From NCBI GenBank assembly GCA_030949605.1, contig JAUZSH010000001.1, forward strand, positions 62,001-126,000: DNA of 64,000 nt, read 5' to 3'. The position numbers and the translations under genes are program-made. A model generated the notes under the pieces. The model saw only the letters and a program-made list of their open reading frames with translations. It did no database searches and was not told where the DNA came from. This DNA is from Ghiorsea sp. Its GTDB lineage: Bacteria; Pseudomonadota; Zetaproteobacteria; Mariprofundales; Mariprofundaceae. Numbering within the stretch: position 1 is the stretch's first letter; each line of letters opens with the position of its first letter. Positions 1 to 9,364 of the stretch are shown here, piece by piece.

Positions 1-545
1 TTACTCCCTCATTCCCACGCTGAAGCATGGGAATGAGGGAAATGAGCTTATCACTTGAATTCAGGTCCTTATAAATCAATGAGATAAGGATATACATCAC
101 GATTCTGATTATCCTACGAATTTCAATCTACAACCAACTTAAGCAAAAAGTTGAAAATCGATACCGTAATTTTCATTAAATGGCTAAATGATTCGGTCAT
201 AAAAGACTATTTTTATTCAATATGATGAGAACAAACATCATTCGACATGAATTTCAAATCATTTTTAACTGATGTTACGCAGTCGGGCTAAAATTCGTCA
301 TTCCCGCGTAGGCGGAAATCCATCTTTACACATGCATTATTTTTACGCATTCCCATGCTCCTGCGTGGGAACGCATAAGCCTTGGAAAAGTTGATGCCTA
401 TTGTCATGGCGTATGCATTCCCACCGAGGGCGGTGGGAATGAGGAAAGCCGTCAAGGTAGCTTTTGAGGAATTACAAAGGTTCAAGATGCTAGGTGCGTA
501 ACATTAGTGAATTAAGATGGGTATGAACATAAGGAGCGAAAATGT
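1..545. repeat. Repeat-rich intergenic region upstream of lipA
   Basis: No credible gene. Positions 7-41 form a palindrome of the CATTCCCA/TGGGAATG type; further palindromes of the same family lie near 347-375 and 416-442, and a CATTCCCGC-type REP sits near 300-322. Positions 46-64 match the terminal sequence of the IS30 element at 41442-42545, and 66-272 is an internal piece of the MITE found complete at 32156-32430. Positions 269-307 recur almost unchanged at 17135-17173. The lipA promoter must lie somewhere in this debris; I cannot pick boxes with confidence. Confidence 0.7.
66..272 (-). repeat. Truncated copy of the ACTTACATTGAGCGGGTAT MITE
   Basis: About 200 bp nearly identical to the interior of the MITE at 43396-43669 (same orientation, starting at CCTTATAAATCAATGAG). 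Both terminal inverted repeats are missing. On the left it abuts a 19-bp solo end of IS30, which suggests that an IS30 copy landed in this MITE and was later deleted. Confidence 0.8.
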
Positions 546-1499
546 ATGATTGCAAGACCTGACCCCGTCGTCCTGAGCAAAACTATTATTCCCATTAAAG
601 TCATCGGTTCAACCACCCAACAAGCGCAACCCATGGTTGGCAAACCCAAGTGGTTAAAAGTACGCGCACCGATGAGCAAAGAATACCAAAACATCAGTAA
701 AATGATGCGCGATTTAAAGCTAAACACCGTCTGCGAAGAAGCATCATGCCCCAATATTGGCGAATGTTGGAAACAAGGTTCTGCAACCTTTATGATTTTG
801 GGCAAGGTCTGCACCCGCACCTGCGCTTTTTGCGATGTTGCCACGGGTAAACCCGATGAGGTTGATGCTAACGAGGCAATCAACCTTGCCAAAGCCGTAG
901 CTGAAATCGGCTTAAAACATGTGGTCATCACATCCGTAGATAGAGATGATTTAAAAGATGGTGGCGCAGGGCATTATGCCACCGTGATTCAAGAGCTAAG
1001 AGTAAGACAACCTGAAGTTACCATTGAGATTTTAACGCCTGACTTCCAACGCAAACCTGATTCATGTTTGGATACCATCATGGATGCCAAACCTGATATT
1101 TTTAACCACAACCTTGAGACTGTACCCCGTTTATACCGCTCGGTTCGCCCAGGTGCGCGTTATTTCACATCATTACGCTTGCTGCAACGCGCCAAAGAAA
1201 TTGACCCATCAGTGGTCACCAAATCGGGTATCATGCTCGGGCTTGGTGAAGAGCGCGATGAAGTGCTTCAAGTGTTGGATGATATGCGTGAAGCCAACAT
1301 CGATATTTTAACCCTTGGGCAATACCTGCGCCCTAGCGAAGCGCATCATCCCGTTATGAAATATTGGACACCTGAAGAATTTGATGACTTCAAATATATC
1401 GCTGAGAAAAAAGGCTTTGGCATGGTTGCATCAGGTCCATTAGTCCGCTCATCATTTCATGCTGATGAAGTCTTCCCAGGTTTAAAAATCAAAGGCTAG
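546..1499 (+). CDS. lipA: Lipoyl synthase
   Basis: Radical SAM enzyme that inserts two sulfurs at C6 and C8 of protein-bound octanoyl groups, completing lipoyl cofactor synthesis on the 2-oxoacid dehydrogenase and glycine-cleavage E2/H proteins. The 317-aa product has the auxiliary-cluster motif C-x4-C-x5-C (C63, C68, C74), the radical SAM motif C-x3-C-x2-C (C89, C93, C96) and the C-terminal RSS triad (about 301-303) that ligates the sacrificial auxiliary [4Fe-4S] cluster. An AAGGAG Shine-Dalgarno sequence at 531-536 supports the ATG at 546; the ATG at 542 is out of frame and hits a stop quickly. No lipB lies next to it, so it stands alone after a repeat block. Confidence 0.96.
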   Translation: MIARPDPVVLSKTIIPIKVIGSTTQQAQPMVGKPKWLKVRAPMSKEYQNISKMMRDLKLNTVCEEASCPNIGECWKQGSATFMILGKVCTRTCAFCDVATGKPDEVDANEAINLAKAVAEIGLKHVVITSVDRDDLKDGGAGHYATVIQELRVRQPEVTIEILTPDFQRKPDSCLDTIMDAKPDIFNHNLETVPRLYRSVRPGARYFTSLRLLQRAKEIDPSVVTKSGIMLGLGEERDEVLQVLDDMREANIDILTLGQYLRPSEAHHPVMKYWTPEEFDDFKYIAEKKGFGMVASGPLVRSSFHADEVFPGLKIKG

Positions 1500-1690
1500 C
1501 GATAGTGTATATGATAATGGTTAGCCACTTATTATGATTGAAACCTTACCAGCAGTTATGGCTATACAATCATAGTGCTGACAGGCGACAAAACTACTAA
1601 AAGAAGCCGTTCGATTCTATCTACAATATCGGTGACAATCCAAGTTATAAAAGAAAACTGGTTTCCTAGGTCGCAATCTAATTGCTGAAC

Positions 1691-2423
1691 TTACGAAATT
1701 GTCCAATGATATGTAGTTGAATAGTACGGTTCTTGCTCACCATTGTAATCATGGTAAGAGTGCGCCCACATATTTACTTTTTCATCATTTCCATAGAAGT
1801 CTTTTTTTGTGCTGTATTTAACATCGTCTTCCAGATTTGAATATACAAGCGAGGATATTCCTATATTGCCATGTAACTTGTCACCTATTTTAACTGACTT
1901 ATTTACAGCATTCCCAATCCAAACTAAATCCCTATTGTTTGCACCAGAAATCCCAACTTTTGCACAAAGTATCTTTCCATGATCGATTCCAATACCAAAA
2001 TTGACGGATGTATACGTTTCCATTTTAGTTTTTACTTTTTGAATCAGAGGAGGAAAGCATCCACTTCATTTGCATAGCTGCTTTCACGGCGTTACTTAAA
2101 GTTCTTTTTGTTGTTGTTCCTTGAAAGAAAACAAGCATCCCATCACCATTGAAGCTTCGTACTTCACCACCTAGGCTCTTTGCTATGGTGACAATAGTAT
2201 GAAAATATGCTTTGTGCAGCTTTGCAACTGAGGTGCGATTATGGTTATTTAGTACCGCCGTAGAACCCCTCATATCAATATACAGAGTTGTTGCCTCAAA
2301 TCGTAAGCCCTTGTTCCCAAAAGTTAGTCTTGTATCATCAATATCTGGGACATCTGAAATATCAGTGACTACGAACTTGTCATCAATTATTTCTTTAACT
2401 TTAGCGTCAATTCCATCTTTCAT
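1691..2423 (-). pseudogene. Pycsar-type class III nucleotide cyclase, frameshifted
   Basis: Two adjacent frames make one class III adenylate/guanylate cyclase catalytic domain of about 240 aa. The first (2423-2025) carries the metal-binding LYIDMRGST and FNGDGMLVFF segments. The second (from about 2023) continues with GIGIDHGK and DLVWIGNAVN, the dimer-interface half of the active site. The frame changes in an A-rich tract near 2025-2042, consistent with one extra A. The ATG at 2423 follows the in-frame-restored stop of the effector gene at 2426-2428, so the two genes were coupled. Small stand-alone cyclases next to a 2-TM effector are the hallmark of Pycsar (cCMP/cUMP anti-phage signalling). 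Whether the gene is dead, phase-variable or hit by a sequencing indel cannot be told here. Confidence 0.75.
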
Positions 2424-2425
2424 AT

Positions 2426-2946
2426 CTATTTAGACCTCAGCAGATAAACCAATAATACGAATACTGGTGAAATAACAGCCGTCACCGTAAACCAGATTGC
2501 AATAATGAAATAATTATACTTTCTATGTGCAATACTGAGTTAACTATTATTTGCTGTGTTAAGTCTTGTTGGTACCCTGAAAATGTATGATGCTCTTCGT
2601 TAATACGCTTCGCTAACTTCTTTAAGAAAGTTTGGGGAGTATACTTTGCAATGTCTGCAAAATAAAAAATATTATCCGTGGGCAAAACGCCCTTTGGCTT
2701 GGCATCCCATGGCATTTTTAAAGAGGGAATAACTGAAAGTAAACAAATAGCCAATGAAATAGAGCATAATACAAGGCAGAAGACTAAATAGGATGTTAAA
2801 AACCCTGTTGTATTGAACGAGCTTATTACGTCACTAATTCCAAAGATTAATGCACCATTTACAGCAATTAAGGTGGCTGATTTAGCTTCAGCATACTTAA
2901 GCCAGTCATTTATATTATAAAATATTTCTTTAAGTTTCTCATCCAT
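2426..2946 (-). pseudogene. Pycsar 2-TM effector (PycTM-like), frameshifted near the C-terminus
   Basis: The ATG at 2946 opens a protein with an N-terminal amphipathic stretch (INDWLKYAEAKSATLIAVNG) typical of Pycsar effector domains, followed by one clear TM helix pair at about residues 29-75 and a soluble linker. The original frame ends at 2482, but shifting by one base near 2535-2545 continues as HRKYNYFIIAIWF...VFVLLVYLLRSK, which is exactly the expected last TM helix, and stops at TAG 2426-2428. That puts the stop 2 nt before the cyclase ATG. In this family the effector is thought to disrupt the inner membrane when its domain binds cCMP or cUMP. The frameshift is not in a homopolymer, so genuine decay is plausible. 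Confidence 0.75.
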
Positions 2947-3191
2947 GCTATCAATAACTGTCGTTTAAAGCTTAGTGATTGTCTAGTCTCGCTTGTTCAA
3001 GCAATTATTGTAGTAGAGCACCTGCTTTAATAACGCCCCCTTTGAGTGCTGAACGGCACTTGACCGCTTAGTGACCGCAATGGGTCAGTTTGCGACCTTC
3101 AGCACTTAGCTTTTGAACGACTTACCTAGTAGCTTCAGAGTTGCTACGTTCAATCATAATGAGTAGCAAGGTTGAACTATAGTATTATAGT

Positions 3192-3668
3192 TTATTTTTC
3201 GAGTAAGGTCACCGCTTGCGCAGCAATACCTTCACCACGACCTGTAAAGCCCAGTTTTTCAGTGGTGGTAGCTTTGATGTTGATGTCTTCAATTCGCATA
3301 GCTAACACCTGCGCCAAACGCTCACGCATGGGTTGAATAAAGGTGGCGAGCTTGGGTTTTTGAGCAATCACTGTGGCATCAATATTGCCAATCGAAAAGC
3401 CGATGTCTTCAATGCTTGCCTTCACCTTAGCCAGTAGAATGGTGCTATCCACACCTTCGAGTGCTGGGTCTGTGTCTGGAAAATGATGCCCAATATCGCC
3501 TAAGCACGCCGCACCCAACAACGCATCACAAATCGCATGAATCAACACATCAGCATCCGAATGCCCCGCTAAACCAAGGTGATAAGGTATCTCAATACCA
3601 CCCAAGATAAGCTTTCGATGCTCTGCAAAAGCATGTACATCAAAGCCTTGCCCAATGCGTATATTCAT
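3192..3668 (-). CDS. ispF: 2-C-methyl-D-erythritol 2,4-cyclodiphosphate synthase
   Basis: Fifth enzyme of the MEP isoprenoid pathway; converts CDP-ME 2-phosphate to ME-cyclodiphosphate with release of CMP. The 158-aa product starts [14 protein letters not shown], giving the D-x-H zinc ligands, and keeps the [20 protein letters not shown] and HFPDTD segments and the [12 protein letters not shown]-terminal motif. I chose ATG 3668 over the longer frame (to 3713) because an AGGGGA ribosome site precedes it and the family begins here. It lies 10 nt after ispD and is the last gene of the lapA-lapB-pyrF-ispD-ispF run. Confidence 0.95.
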   Translation of the reverse strand: MNIRIGQGFDVHAFAEHRKLILGGIEIPYHLGLAGHSDADVLIHAICDALLGAACLGDIGHHFPDTDPALEGVDSTILLAKVKASIEDIGFSIGNIDATVIAQKPKLATFIQPMRERLAQVLAMRIEDINIKATTTEKLGFTGRGEGIAAQAVTLLEK

Positions 3669-3678
3669 CTGATTCCCC

Positions 3679-4356
3679 TCATTTAAGCCTTTCCTCAAGC
3701 CACAGCATATCATCAGGTGTGGTGACTTTTCGATTATTCACATCACCTTGGCTGATATACACATCAAAGCCCGCTGCTTCGAGTACTGATGCATCATCGG
3801 TATGCAAATGTAAGTTATCCTTTTCAGTTTCAAGGGCTTGTTGAAACCAATCGCGCCTTGCCACTTGCGGTGTTTGCACAGCAACCAAAGAACTTCGATT
3901 TGGTGTCTCTAATACTTTGCCATCGGCAGCAATACGTTTAATCGTGTCATGCACGGGCAATGCTGGTACAGCCGCGCCATGTTTTTCGGCAAGCTTAAAC
4001 ACATCATCCAGCAAAGCTTGGGAAGGTAATGCCCGCGCAGCATCATGCACAGCAATCATATCAATATCATCAGGAAGTGCTGCAAGACCCCGCTGCATAG
4101 AGTTGGAACGCTCTGCACCACCAACAACGGGTTTTAACAATTCAAAATTCCAGCCATAATTTGCCACTGCATCAGCATACCATACATCACCAGCAGCAAT
4201 AACAGGTTGCACCACCGCAACATGTGTGGACTGGTTCAGGCTTTGCAAGGTATGGATAATTAAAGGTTTCCCTGCAACTTCCAAATATTGCTTAGGAATA
4301 TCACTACCAAAACGTTTACCACTTCCCGCAGCCAGTAATAAAACGGCTACTTTCAT
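3679..4356 (-). CDS. ispD: 2-C-methyl-D-erythritol 4-phosphate cytidylyltransferase
   Basis: Third step of the MEP pathway: MEP plus CTP gives CDP-ME and pyrophosphate. The 225-aa protein opens with the nucleotide-binding [11 protein letters not shown] and [13 protein letters not shown] segments, and has VHDAARAL and VQTPQ further on, all diagnostic. ATG 4356 overlaps the pyrF stop as ATGA, implying translational coupling. The neighbour ispF encodes the enzyme two steps later; in many bacteria the two are adjacent or fused, here they are separate. Confidence 0.95.
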   Translation of the reverse strand: MKVAVLLLAAGSGKRFGSDIPKQYLEVAGKPLIIHTLQSLNQSTHVAVVQPVIAAGDVWYADAVANYGWNFELLKPVVGGAERSNSMQRGLAALPDDIDMIAVHDAARALPSQALLDDVFKLAEKHGAAVPALPVHDTIKRIAADGKVLETPNRSSLVAVQTPQVARRDWFQQALETEKDNLHLHTDDASVLEAAGFDVYISQGDVNNRKVTTPDDMLWLEERLK

Positions 4357-5030
4357 ACAGAGGTTGCGACTTCCATCATCTTGGTTGCTTCTTCGGCTGC
4401 AGCTTTGGGGCTATCAGCTTGTAAAATCGGGCGACCAATCACCAAATAATCGGAACCCTGTTCTATTGCCATTTTGGGATCAGCAACCCGTTGCTGGTCT
4501 TGCGCATCTTGATTTCCCCAACGAATACCAGGGGTGACTGTGATGAAATCTGCGCCACATGTTTCTTTAATTTGTGCTGCTTCAAATACACTGCACACCA
4601 CACCATCAAGCCCTGCATCTTTGGCAAGCTTTGCCCGCTCTAAAGCAACTTTTAAGGCTTGCTCTTTGGGCATGGTATCACTGGTGAGCACGGTAACCGC
4701 AATCAACAACATATCAGGAAATGCTTTGGCAGCTTGACTTGCAGCTTCCAGCATGGGTTTACCACCACCTGCATGGACATTGACCATTTGCACACCCAAA
4801 GCACCTGCGCTTTCAATAGCTTGGGCAACCGTATTGGGAATATCATGGAATTTAAGGTCTAAGAATACTTTATGCGTTTGCGTTAAGCTGGAAATCAACG
4901 ATGGACCTTCAGCCACAAACAAACGCAAGCCCACTTTAAGCCAACCAACTGAATCACCCAATGTATCCCGTATGGCAAATGCCTCGGTTTGATTGTTTAC
5001 ATCCAAAGCAACCATCACTTTATCTTTCAT
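4353..5030 (-). CDS. pyrF: Orotidine 5'-phosphate decarboxylase
   Basis: Final step of UMP synthesis (OMP to UMP plus CO2). The 225-aa form beginning MKDKVMVALDVNN is the family length and shows the catalytic LDLKFHDIPNTV motif (D-x-K-x-x-D), the PGIRWG loop and the VIGRPI phosphate-binding loop. The open frame extends to 5162 but the extension overlaps lapB and lacks family similarity, so ATG 5030 is used; it lies 4 nt past the lapB stop. Sits between lapB and ispD. Confidence 0.94.
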   Translation of the reverse strand: MKDKVMVALDVNNQTEAFAIRDTLGDSVGWLKVGLRLFVAEGPSLISSLTQTHKVFLDLKFHDIPNTVAQAIESAGALGVQMVNVHAGGGKPMLEAASQAAKAFPDMLLIAVTVLTSDTMPKEQALKVALERAKLAKDAGLDGVVCSVFEAAQIKETCGADFITVTPGIRWGNQDAQDQQRVADPKMAIEQGSDYLVIGRPILQADSPKAAAEEATKMMEVATSV

Positions 5031-5034
5031 TGAA

Positions 5035-6207
5035 TCATATCGCATGTTGCTCTTCTCCAAACACATGTGAGCCTTGCAATGGCTCCATCGTTCCCCATTT
5101 GTTACATTTTGGACAATGCCACCGCATTTGATGCACTTGCACACCGCAATGTTTACACGCATACAGCTTCATGCTTAGTCGCCAATATTTGGCCTGTTGC
5201 ACCAAGTTGCTGTTAGCTTCATCCAATGCTGCAAGACGCAACTCATGGCGCAGACTTAAATCCGAAAAGTTCAATTGATGCCTTAAAGCATGAGCAGCAT
5301 CCAGGCCGTATGTTTGACTTACATTTTCAATCCAGCGCACACCCACTTCAACATCATGACGCTGTTGCCACATATCCCATAAAAAAGCTTCACCTTTTGT
5401 TTGGTAAAATGCTTCATTCGATAATAAAGCTTCAGGTAGTAGATTATGATGATCAACTTTAACCCGATCTAAAAATAATGAAGCCTGATGGATCACTTCA
5501 TCTGTTTCACCCGTTTGCAACAATTGATGAATAAGCAGTAAATACGCATGGGTACAACTTGGTGAGAGTTTTAATGCTTCCAAAACAAGGCTTTCCGATA
5601 AACTCGCATCACCTTTTTCCAAAGCATTCTTAGCCATTTCGGCTTTCAAATATGCTCTATGCTCATGGTAAGGTTCATTTTCAACCTGCTCCAAGCGGCT
5701 AACCAACCACTCTGCTTCATCCCACTCGAGGCTTTGCTCACGAATGCGTAAACATGCATACAACGATGGTAAATGATCTGTTTGAATGGCCAGTGCTTTG
5801 GCATAATGCTTTAAGGCTCTATCCAGCAACCCACCTGCTTGAAAGTCTTTTCCTAGTGCAACATAGGCTTGGAAATGTAGTTCTGTTGCAACATCTGGGC
5901 GAGCTAAAATATTCTGATGGATACGCACTGCTCGCCCATATTCACCTTGAGAGCGAAACATTTCACCCAATGCCATGTATACTTCTGCCGATTCAGAACG
6001 AATTTTCGCCACCTGCACCATTTCTTGCAAGGCGCGGTCGGGTTTGTCTGATAATAAATAGTTAATGCCACGAAGCAATGGGCTTACTCGAATATCTTCG
6101 GGGGGCTCTTCAAGAGCTTGCTCAGAAAAATCTTCTCTATTTTTCCAAATCAACGCTACGGCAAATATCACTGCCACAACCATGAGTATGATAATAAAGA
6201 TACTCAT
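5035..6207 (-). CDS. lapB: LapB (YciM), LPS-assembly TPR protein with rubredoxin-like domain
   Basis: Inner-membrane-anchored cytoplasmic protein that, with FtsH, tunes LpxC turnover and so LPS synthesis. The 390-aa product has an N-terminal TM helix (about residues 2-22), a series of TPR-like helices (about 50-330) and a C-terminal metal-binding domain with CKHC and CPKC pairs near residues 350-372. ATG 6207 overlaps the lapA stop (ATGA). Length and architecture match the family. Confidence 0.92.
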   Translation of the reverse strand: MSIFIIILMVVAVIFAVALIWKNREDFSEQALEEPPEDIRVSPLLRGINYLLSDKPDRALQEMVQVAKIRSESAEVYMALGEMFRSQGEYGRAVRIHQNILARPDVATELHFQAYVALGKDFQAGGLLDRALKHYAKALAIQTDHLPSLYACLRIREQSLEWDEAEWLVSRLEQVENEPYHEHRAYLKAEMAKNALEKGDASLSESLVLEALKLSPSCTHAYLLLIHQLLQTGETDEVIHQASLFLDRVKVDHHNLLPEALLSNEAFYQTKGEAFLWDMWQQRHDVEVGVRWIENVSQTYGLDAAHALRHQLNFSDLSLRHELRLAALDEANSNLVQQAKYWRLSMKLYACKHCGVQVHQMRWHCPKCNKWGTMEPLQGSHVFGEEQHAI

Positions 6208-6497
6208 AAGTCATCTTGTAAAGGAATTGTTCTTAAATTCTCAACTTCTTTATGCAACATCGCATTTTCTTTTCTTAGGTATTTGATTTCTTTTTTATGT
6301 TTGCGTCGAGAAAAACTAAGGGCTAACACACCACCTGCAAAACCAAAAAAGAAAGCCGTAAATAAAGGAATAAATAAAGGAGCTTCATCGGTATGAAACC
6401 CTAAAAATGATAAATAAACAGGCATAGTATTGGTCAATGCGAATGTTGTTGCAAACACTGCAAGACCAATACTTACACTTAAACTAAGCCAGTTCAT
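6204..6497 (-). CDS. lapA: LapA-family (DUF1049) inner-membrane protein
   Basis: 97 aa with two hydrophobic helices (about residues 5-25 and 40-62) followed by a basic, coiled-coil tail rich in K/E, the layout of LapA (DUF1049). It is directly coupled to lapB, as in enterobacteria, where the two proteins act together on LPS assembly. Its own start is MNWLSLSVSIG at 6497, 24 nt after the ihfB stop. Confidence 0.88.
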   Translation of the reverse strand: MNWLSLSVSIGLAVFATTFALTNTMPVYLSFLGFHTDEAPLFIPLFTAFFFGFAGGVLALSFSRRKHKKEIKYLRKENAMLHKEVENLRTIPLQDDL

Positions 6498-6521
6498 TTA
6501 AAATTCAAACGTTGAACTTGC

Positions 6522-6800
6522 TTACTTATCAACGCGTTCGCGCAATTCTTTGCCCGGTTTAAAATACGGAACAATTTTTGCGGGAACGTGAACAGCTTCG
6601 CCTGTCTTCGGATTACGTCCTTGGCGCGATTCACGTTTTTTAATACTAAAGCTACCAAAGCCACGCAACTCCACGCGACCACCATCAGCTAATTCTTCCG
6701 AAATCGCTGCAAAGACAGTACTTACCACCACTTCAGCTTCACGCCTTGTGATATCACCATTTGCAGCAGCAACTGCATCAATCAATTCTGATTTTGTCAT
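6522..6800 (-). CDS. ihfB: Integration host factor subunit beta
   Basis: HU/IHF-family DNA-bending protein; forms a heterodimer with IHF-alpha (31256-31534 in this window). The 92-aa product begins MTKSELIDAVA and contains the GFGSF turn, the arm motif GRNPKTGEAVHVPAK and a PGKELRERV C-terminal helix. An AGGAG site upstream supports ATG 6800 rather than the longer GTG at 6809. The placement after rpsA is the classic cmk-rpsA-ihfB order. Confidence 0.95.
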   Translation of the reverse strand: MTKSELIDAVAAANGDITRREAEVVVSTVFAAISEELADGGRVELRGFGSFSIKKRESRQGRNPKTGEAVHVPAKIVPYFKPGKELRERVDK

Positions 6801-6837
6801 ACTCACCACTCCTATTTATAATAACATCAAAAAATAT

Positions 6838-8585
6838 TTACTGTTTGTTTAAGAACTTTCTTTGCAATTCAAGCGCCAAAGCAGACGGTGCTTCTTCCGC
6901 TTTGTTGCGTTTGGCATAATCACGAATTGAATCACGCTCTTCATCACGCAAAAACTGGCGAATAGAAAGCTCAACACGTTCACGTCTGCGATCAATGTTC
7001 GTAATTTTCGCTTCAACTTCATCACCAAGAGCCAATGCGGATTGTTCACGTGGTACTTCACGTTGTGCCAACCTTGCAATAATACCTTCTGCCACTTCAA
7101 TCAAATATGCATTGGGAAGAATATCGATAACAGTACCGTTGACCGATGTACCCTTTCTAGATCCTAAAGCAAATGTTTCAAATGGATTCGCTGTCAATTG
7201 TTTGACACCCAAGGCAATACGCCCACGCTCAACATCAACACCAATCACTGCGCATTCGACCTCTTGTCCTTTTTGATAAGCTTGAATGGCTTCATCACCA
7301 GGTATATCCCAAGAAATATTACCAATATGTACCAAGCCATCCAATTCATCAGTTAAACCAATAAAGAATCCAAAGTCTGAAATATTTTTAACCTTACCCA
7401 ATACCTTGGATCCTGCTGGATGTTCTGCCATCCAAGCCTGCCACGGATTTTCACGGACTTCTTTCAAGCTCAAACGAAGGCGGCGTTTTTCTGTATCAAA
7501 ATCCAACACCGCAACATCAACAATATCACCTTCAGCAACCACTTTAGAAGGCTCAATATCTTTACGTGTCCAGCTCATCTCTGAGCGATGAATCAAGCCA
7601 TCTACACCCGGCTCAAGCTCAACAATTGCACCCACTTTAATCAGTTTGCGTACTGTGCCGGTGACTTTCATGCCTGGATCATACGTTTCAGTAACCCTAA
7701 CCCAAGGGTCTTCAATCAAGTTTTTCATAGAAACTGAAATTTTTCCTGACTCGGCATCCAACTTAATCACTTCAGCCGTAATGCGTTCTCCAACAGAAAG
7801 CATTTCAGCGGGGTTATCAATGTGTTTCCAAGCAATATCGGACACATGTAATAACGCATCAAGCCCACCAAGGTCAACAAATGCTCCGAAATTAGTCAAA
7901 CGCTTCACTGTGCCTTCAACTTTGCTATAAAGTTCATTGTTTTCAAAAAATCTGCACGCAACACAGCTTCTTTTTCCGCCAAGGGCTTCTTACGCGACAC
8001 CACTACATTTTCAGGGCGTTGCTGTACTTCAATGATGGCAAAATCAAAAGTTTGATTTAACAACTCACCTGCATTGACAAAGCCTGTATCGGCTTCAGAA
8101 CGCGGAAGAAAGGCTTCAAATCCACCCAAATCAACGCGAAAGCCACCTTTAACTTCTTTGCTTACTTTACCCGAAATCGTTTTATCAGCTTCTTTCAAAG
8201 CAATCACTTTATCCATGATTTCTCGGCGCTTACCTTGCAGCACGGACAACTCAACACCTTGGCGACCTTTACCAACCATTAACGCTGACACTTCATCCCC
8301 AATGGCGGGTATTGCTTCACCAATATCGGCAAATTCAGAAGCTTTAATAACACCTTCACTATTTCCCTTCAAATCCACAGTGATCACATCACTGGCAATC
8401 GCAACAACAACACCTGTCACATATTCGCCTCTTGAAAGTTTGGGCTGCTCTTCAAGAGAAGCTTCAAACATCGCAGCAAAAGACTCTTCTTCATTGGTTT
8501 CAGGTGTAGCGCTTTCTTCAGCGCTTACATCAGTAGATTGAACATCTTGTTCAATAGTATCATCAGGTTTGGTTTCAGTGTTCAT
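6838..8585 (-). CDS. rpsA: 30S ribosomal protein S1, with an apparent one-base frameshift
   Basis: S1 delivers mRNA to the 30S subunit through repeated OB-fold domains. Two frames together encode six S1 repeats. The first (8585-7905) has an acidic N-terminus and two repeats; the second (7908-6838) has the RNA-binding repeats (FGAFVDLGG, VGAIVELEPG, FGFFIGL and so on). They join in a run of six A on the + strand at 7945-7950; one more base would read DFFENNELYSKVEGTVKRLT straight through. S1 is essential in most proteobacteria, so a sequencing or assembly indel is the likeliest cause, with slippage as the alternative. Start ATG 8585 is preferred over the TTG at 8591. Confidence 0.9.
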
Positions 8586-8653
8586 GGTCAACTCACTCGC
8601 TTTTTATTTAGGAAACTATACTTAAGTCTGGATGCAAGATACAAATCCATAGC

Positions 8654-9364
8654 TTACTCATCGGTTCCTTTCATTAACTTTCTTCTTTGTAAAACATTCA
8701 AAATTCTTTCAACAACATCATCCATAGTCATGATTGTTGAGTCGATATGAATCGCATCCACGGCTTTTTCCAATGGTGCACAATCCCTACCTGTATCCCG
8801 CTCATCACGCTCTCTTAATTCTGCTGCAATACGATCCAAATCAGCATCTTCGCCTTTGGCTTTAAGTTGACTCCAGCGTCTTCTTGCTCGCTCGCGTTGG
8901 GATGCTGTTAAATAAAATTTGGCTTGGGCATCAGGCAAAACCACTGTGCCAATATCACGCCCATCCATCACACAACCTAGCTTGGCAATATCCCGCTGCA
9001 CATCCAATAGTGCTACTCTAACTTGAGGCATAGCAGCCACTTTAGACGCGCGAGCGCCTGCATTCTCACTACGCAACGATGAAGTGCAATCCTTTTCAAC
9101 ATTGCCTTCTCTCAAATAGATACCTTCAGGCTTCCAAACCATGCCATGAATCGCATCATCAAGCATAGATAGCACTGCATTTTCATCATCCAATGACACA
9201 TTTTTTTCTTCTGCGCGCCAGCCCACATAACGATACAAAAGACCAGTATCCAACACGGGCAAAGCCAATTCAGAGCCAATTAATGCGGCAATCGTGCCTT
9301 TACCTGAACCAGATGGTCCATCAATGGCAATTTGTAAACCTTGATTAACCTGCCACTGGCTCAT
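8654..9364 (-). CDS. cmk: Cytidylate kinase
   Basis: Phosphorylates CMP and dCMP with ATP. The 236-aa protein has an N-terminal P-loop (IDGPSGSGKGT, about residues 14-24), LDTGLLYR, the DGRDIGTVV motif and the LRERDERDTGR lid. ATG 9364 overlaps the aroA stop as ATGA; the upstream in-frame start at 9376 would sit inside aroA. Cmk between aroA and rpsA is a conserved arrangement. Confidence 0.95.
   Translation of the reverse strand: MSQWQVNQGLQIAIDGPSGSGKGTIAALIGSELALPVLDTGLLYRYVGWRAEEKNVSLDDENAVLSMLDDAIHGMVWKPEGIYLREGNVEKDCTSSLRSENAGARASKVAAMPQVRVALLDVQRDIAKLGCVMDGRDIGTVVLPDAQAKFYLTASQRERARRRWSQLKAKGEDADLDRIAAELRERDERDTGRDCAPLEKAVDAIHIDSTIMTMDDVVERILNVLQRRKLMKGTDE

Noticed and set aside
288-485. 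65-aa minus-strand frame near the left edge
   Set aside because: Composed of translated REP-like palindromes.
512-931. 139-aa minus-strand frame opposite lipA
   Set aside because: Lies antisense to a well-supported gene and shows no family motif.
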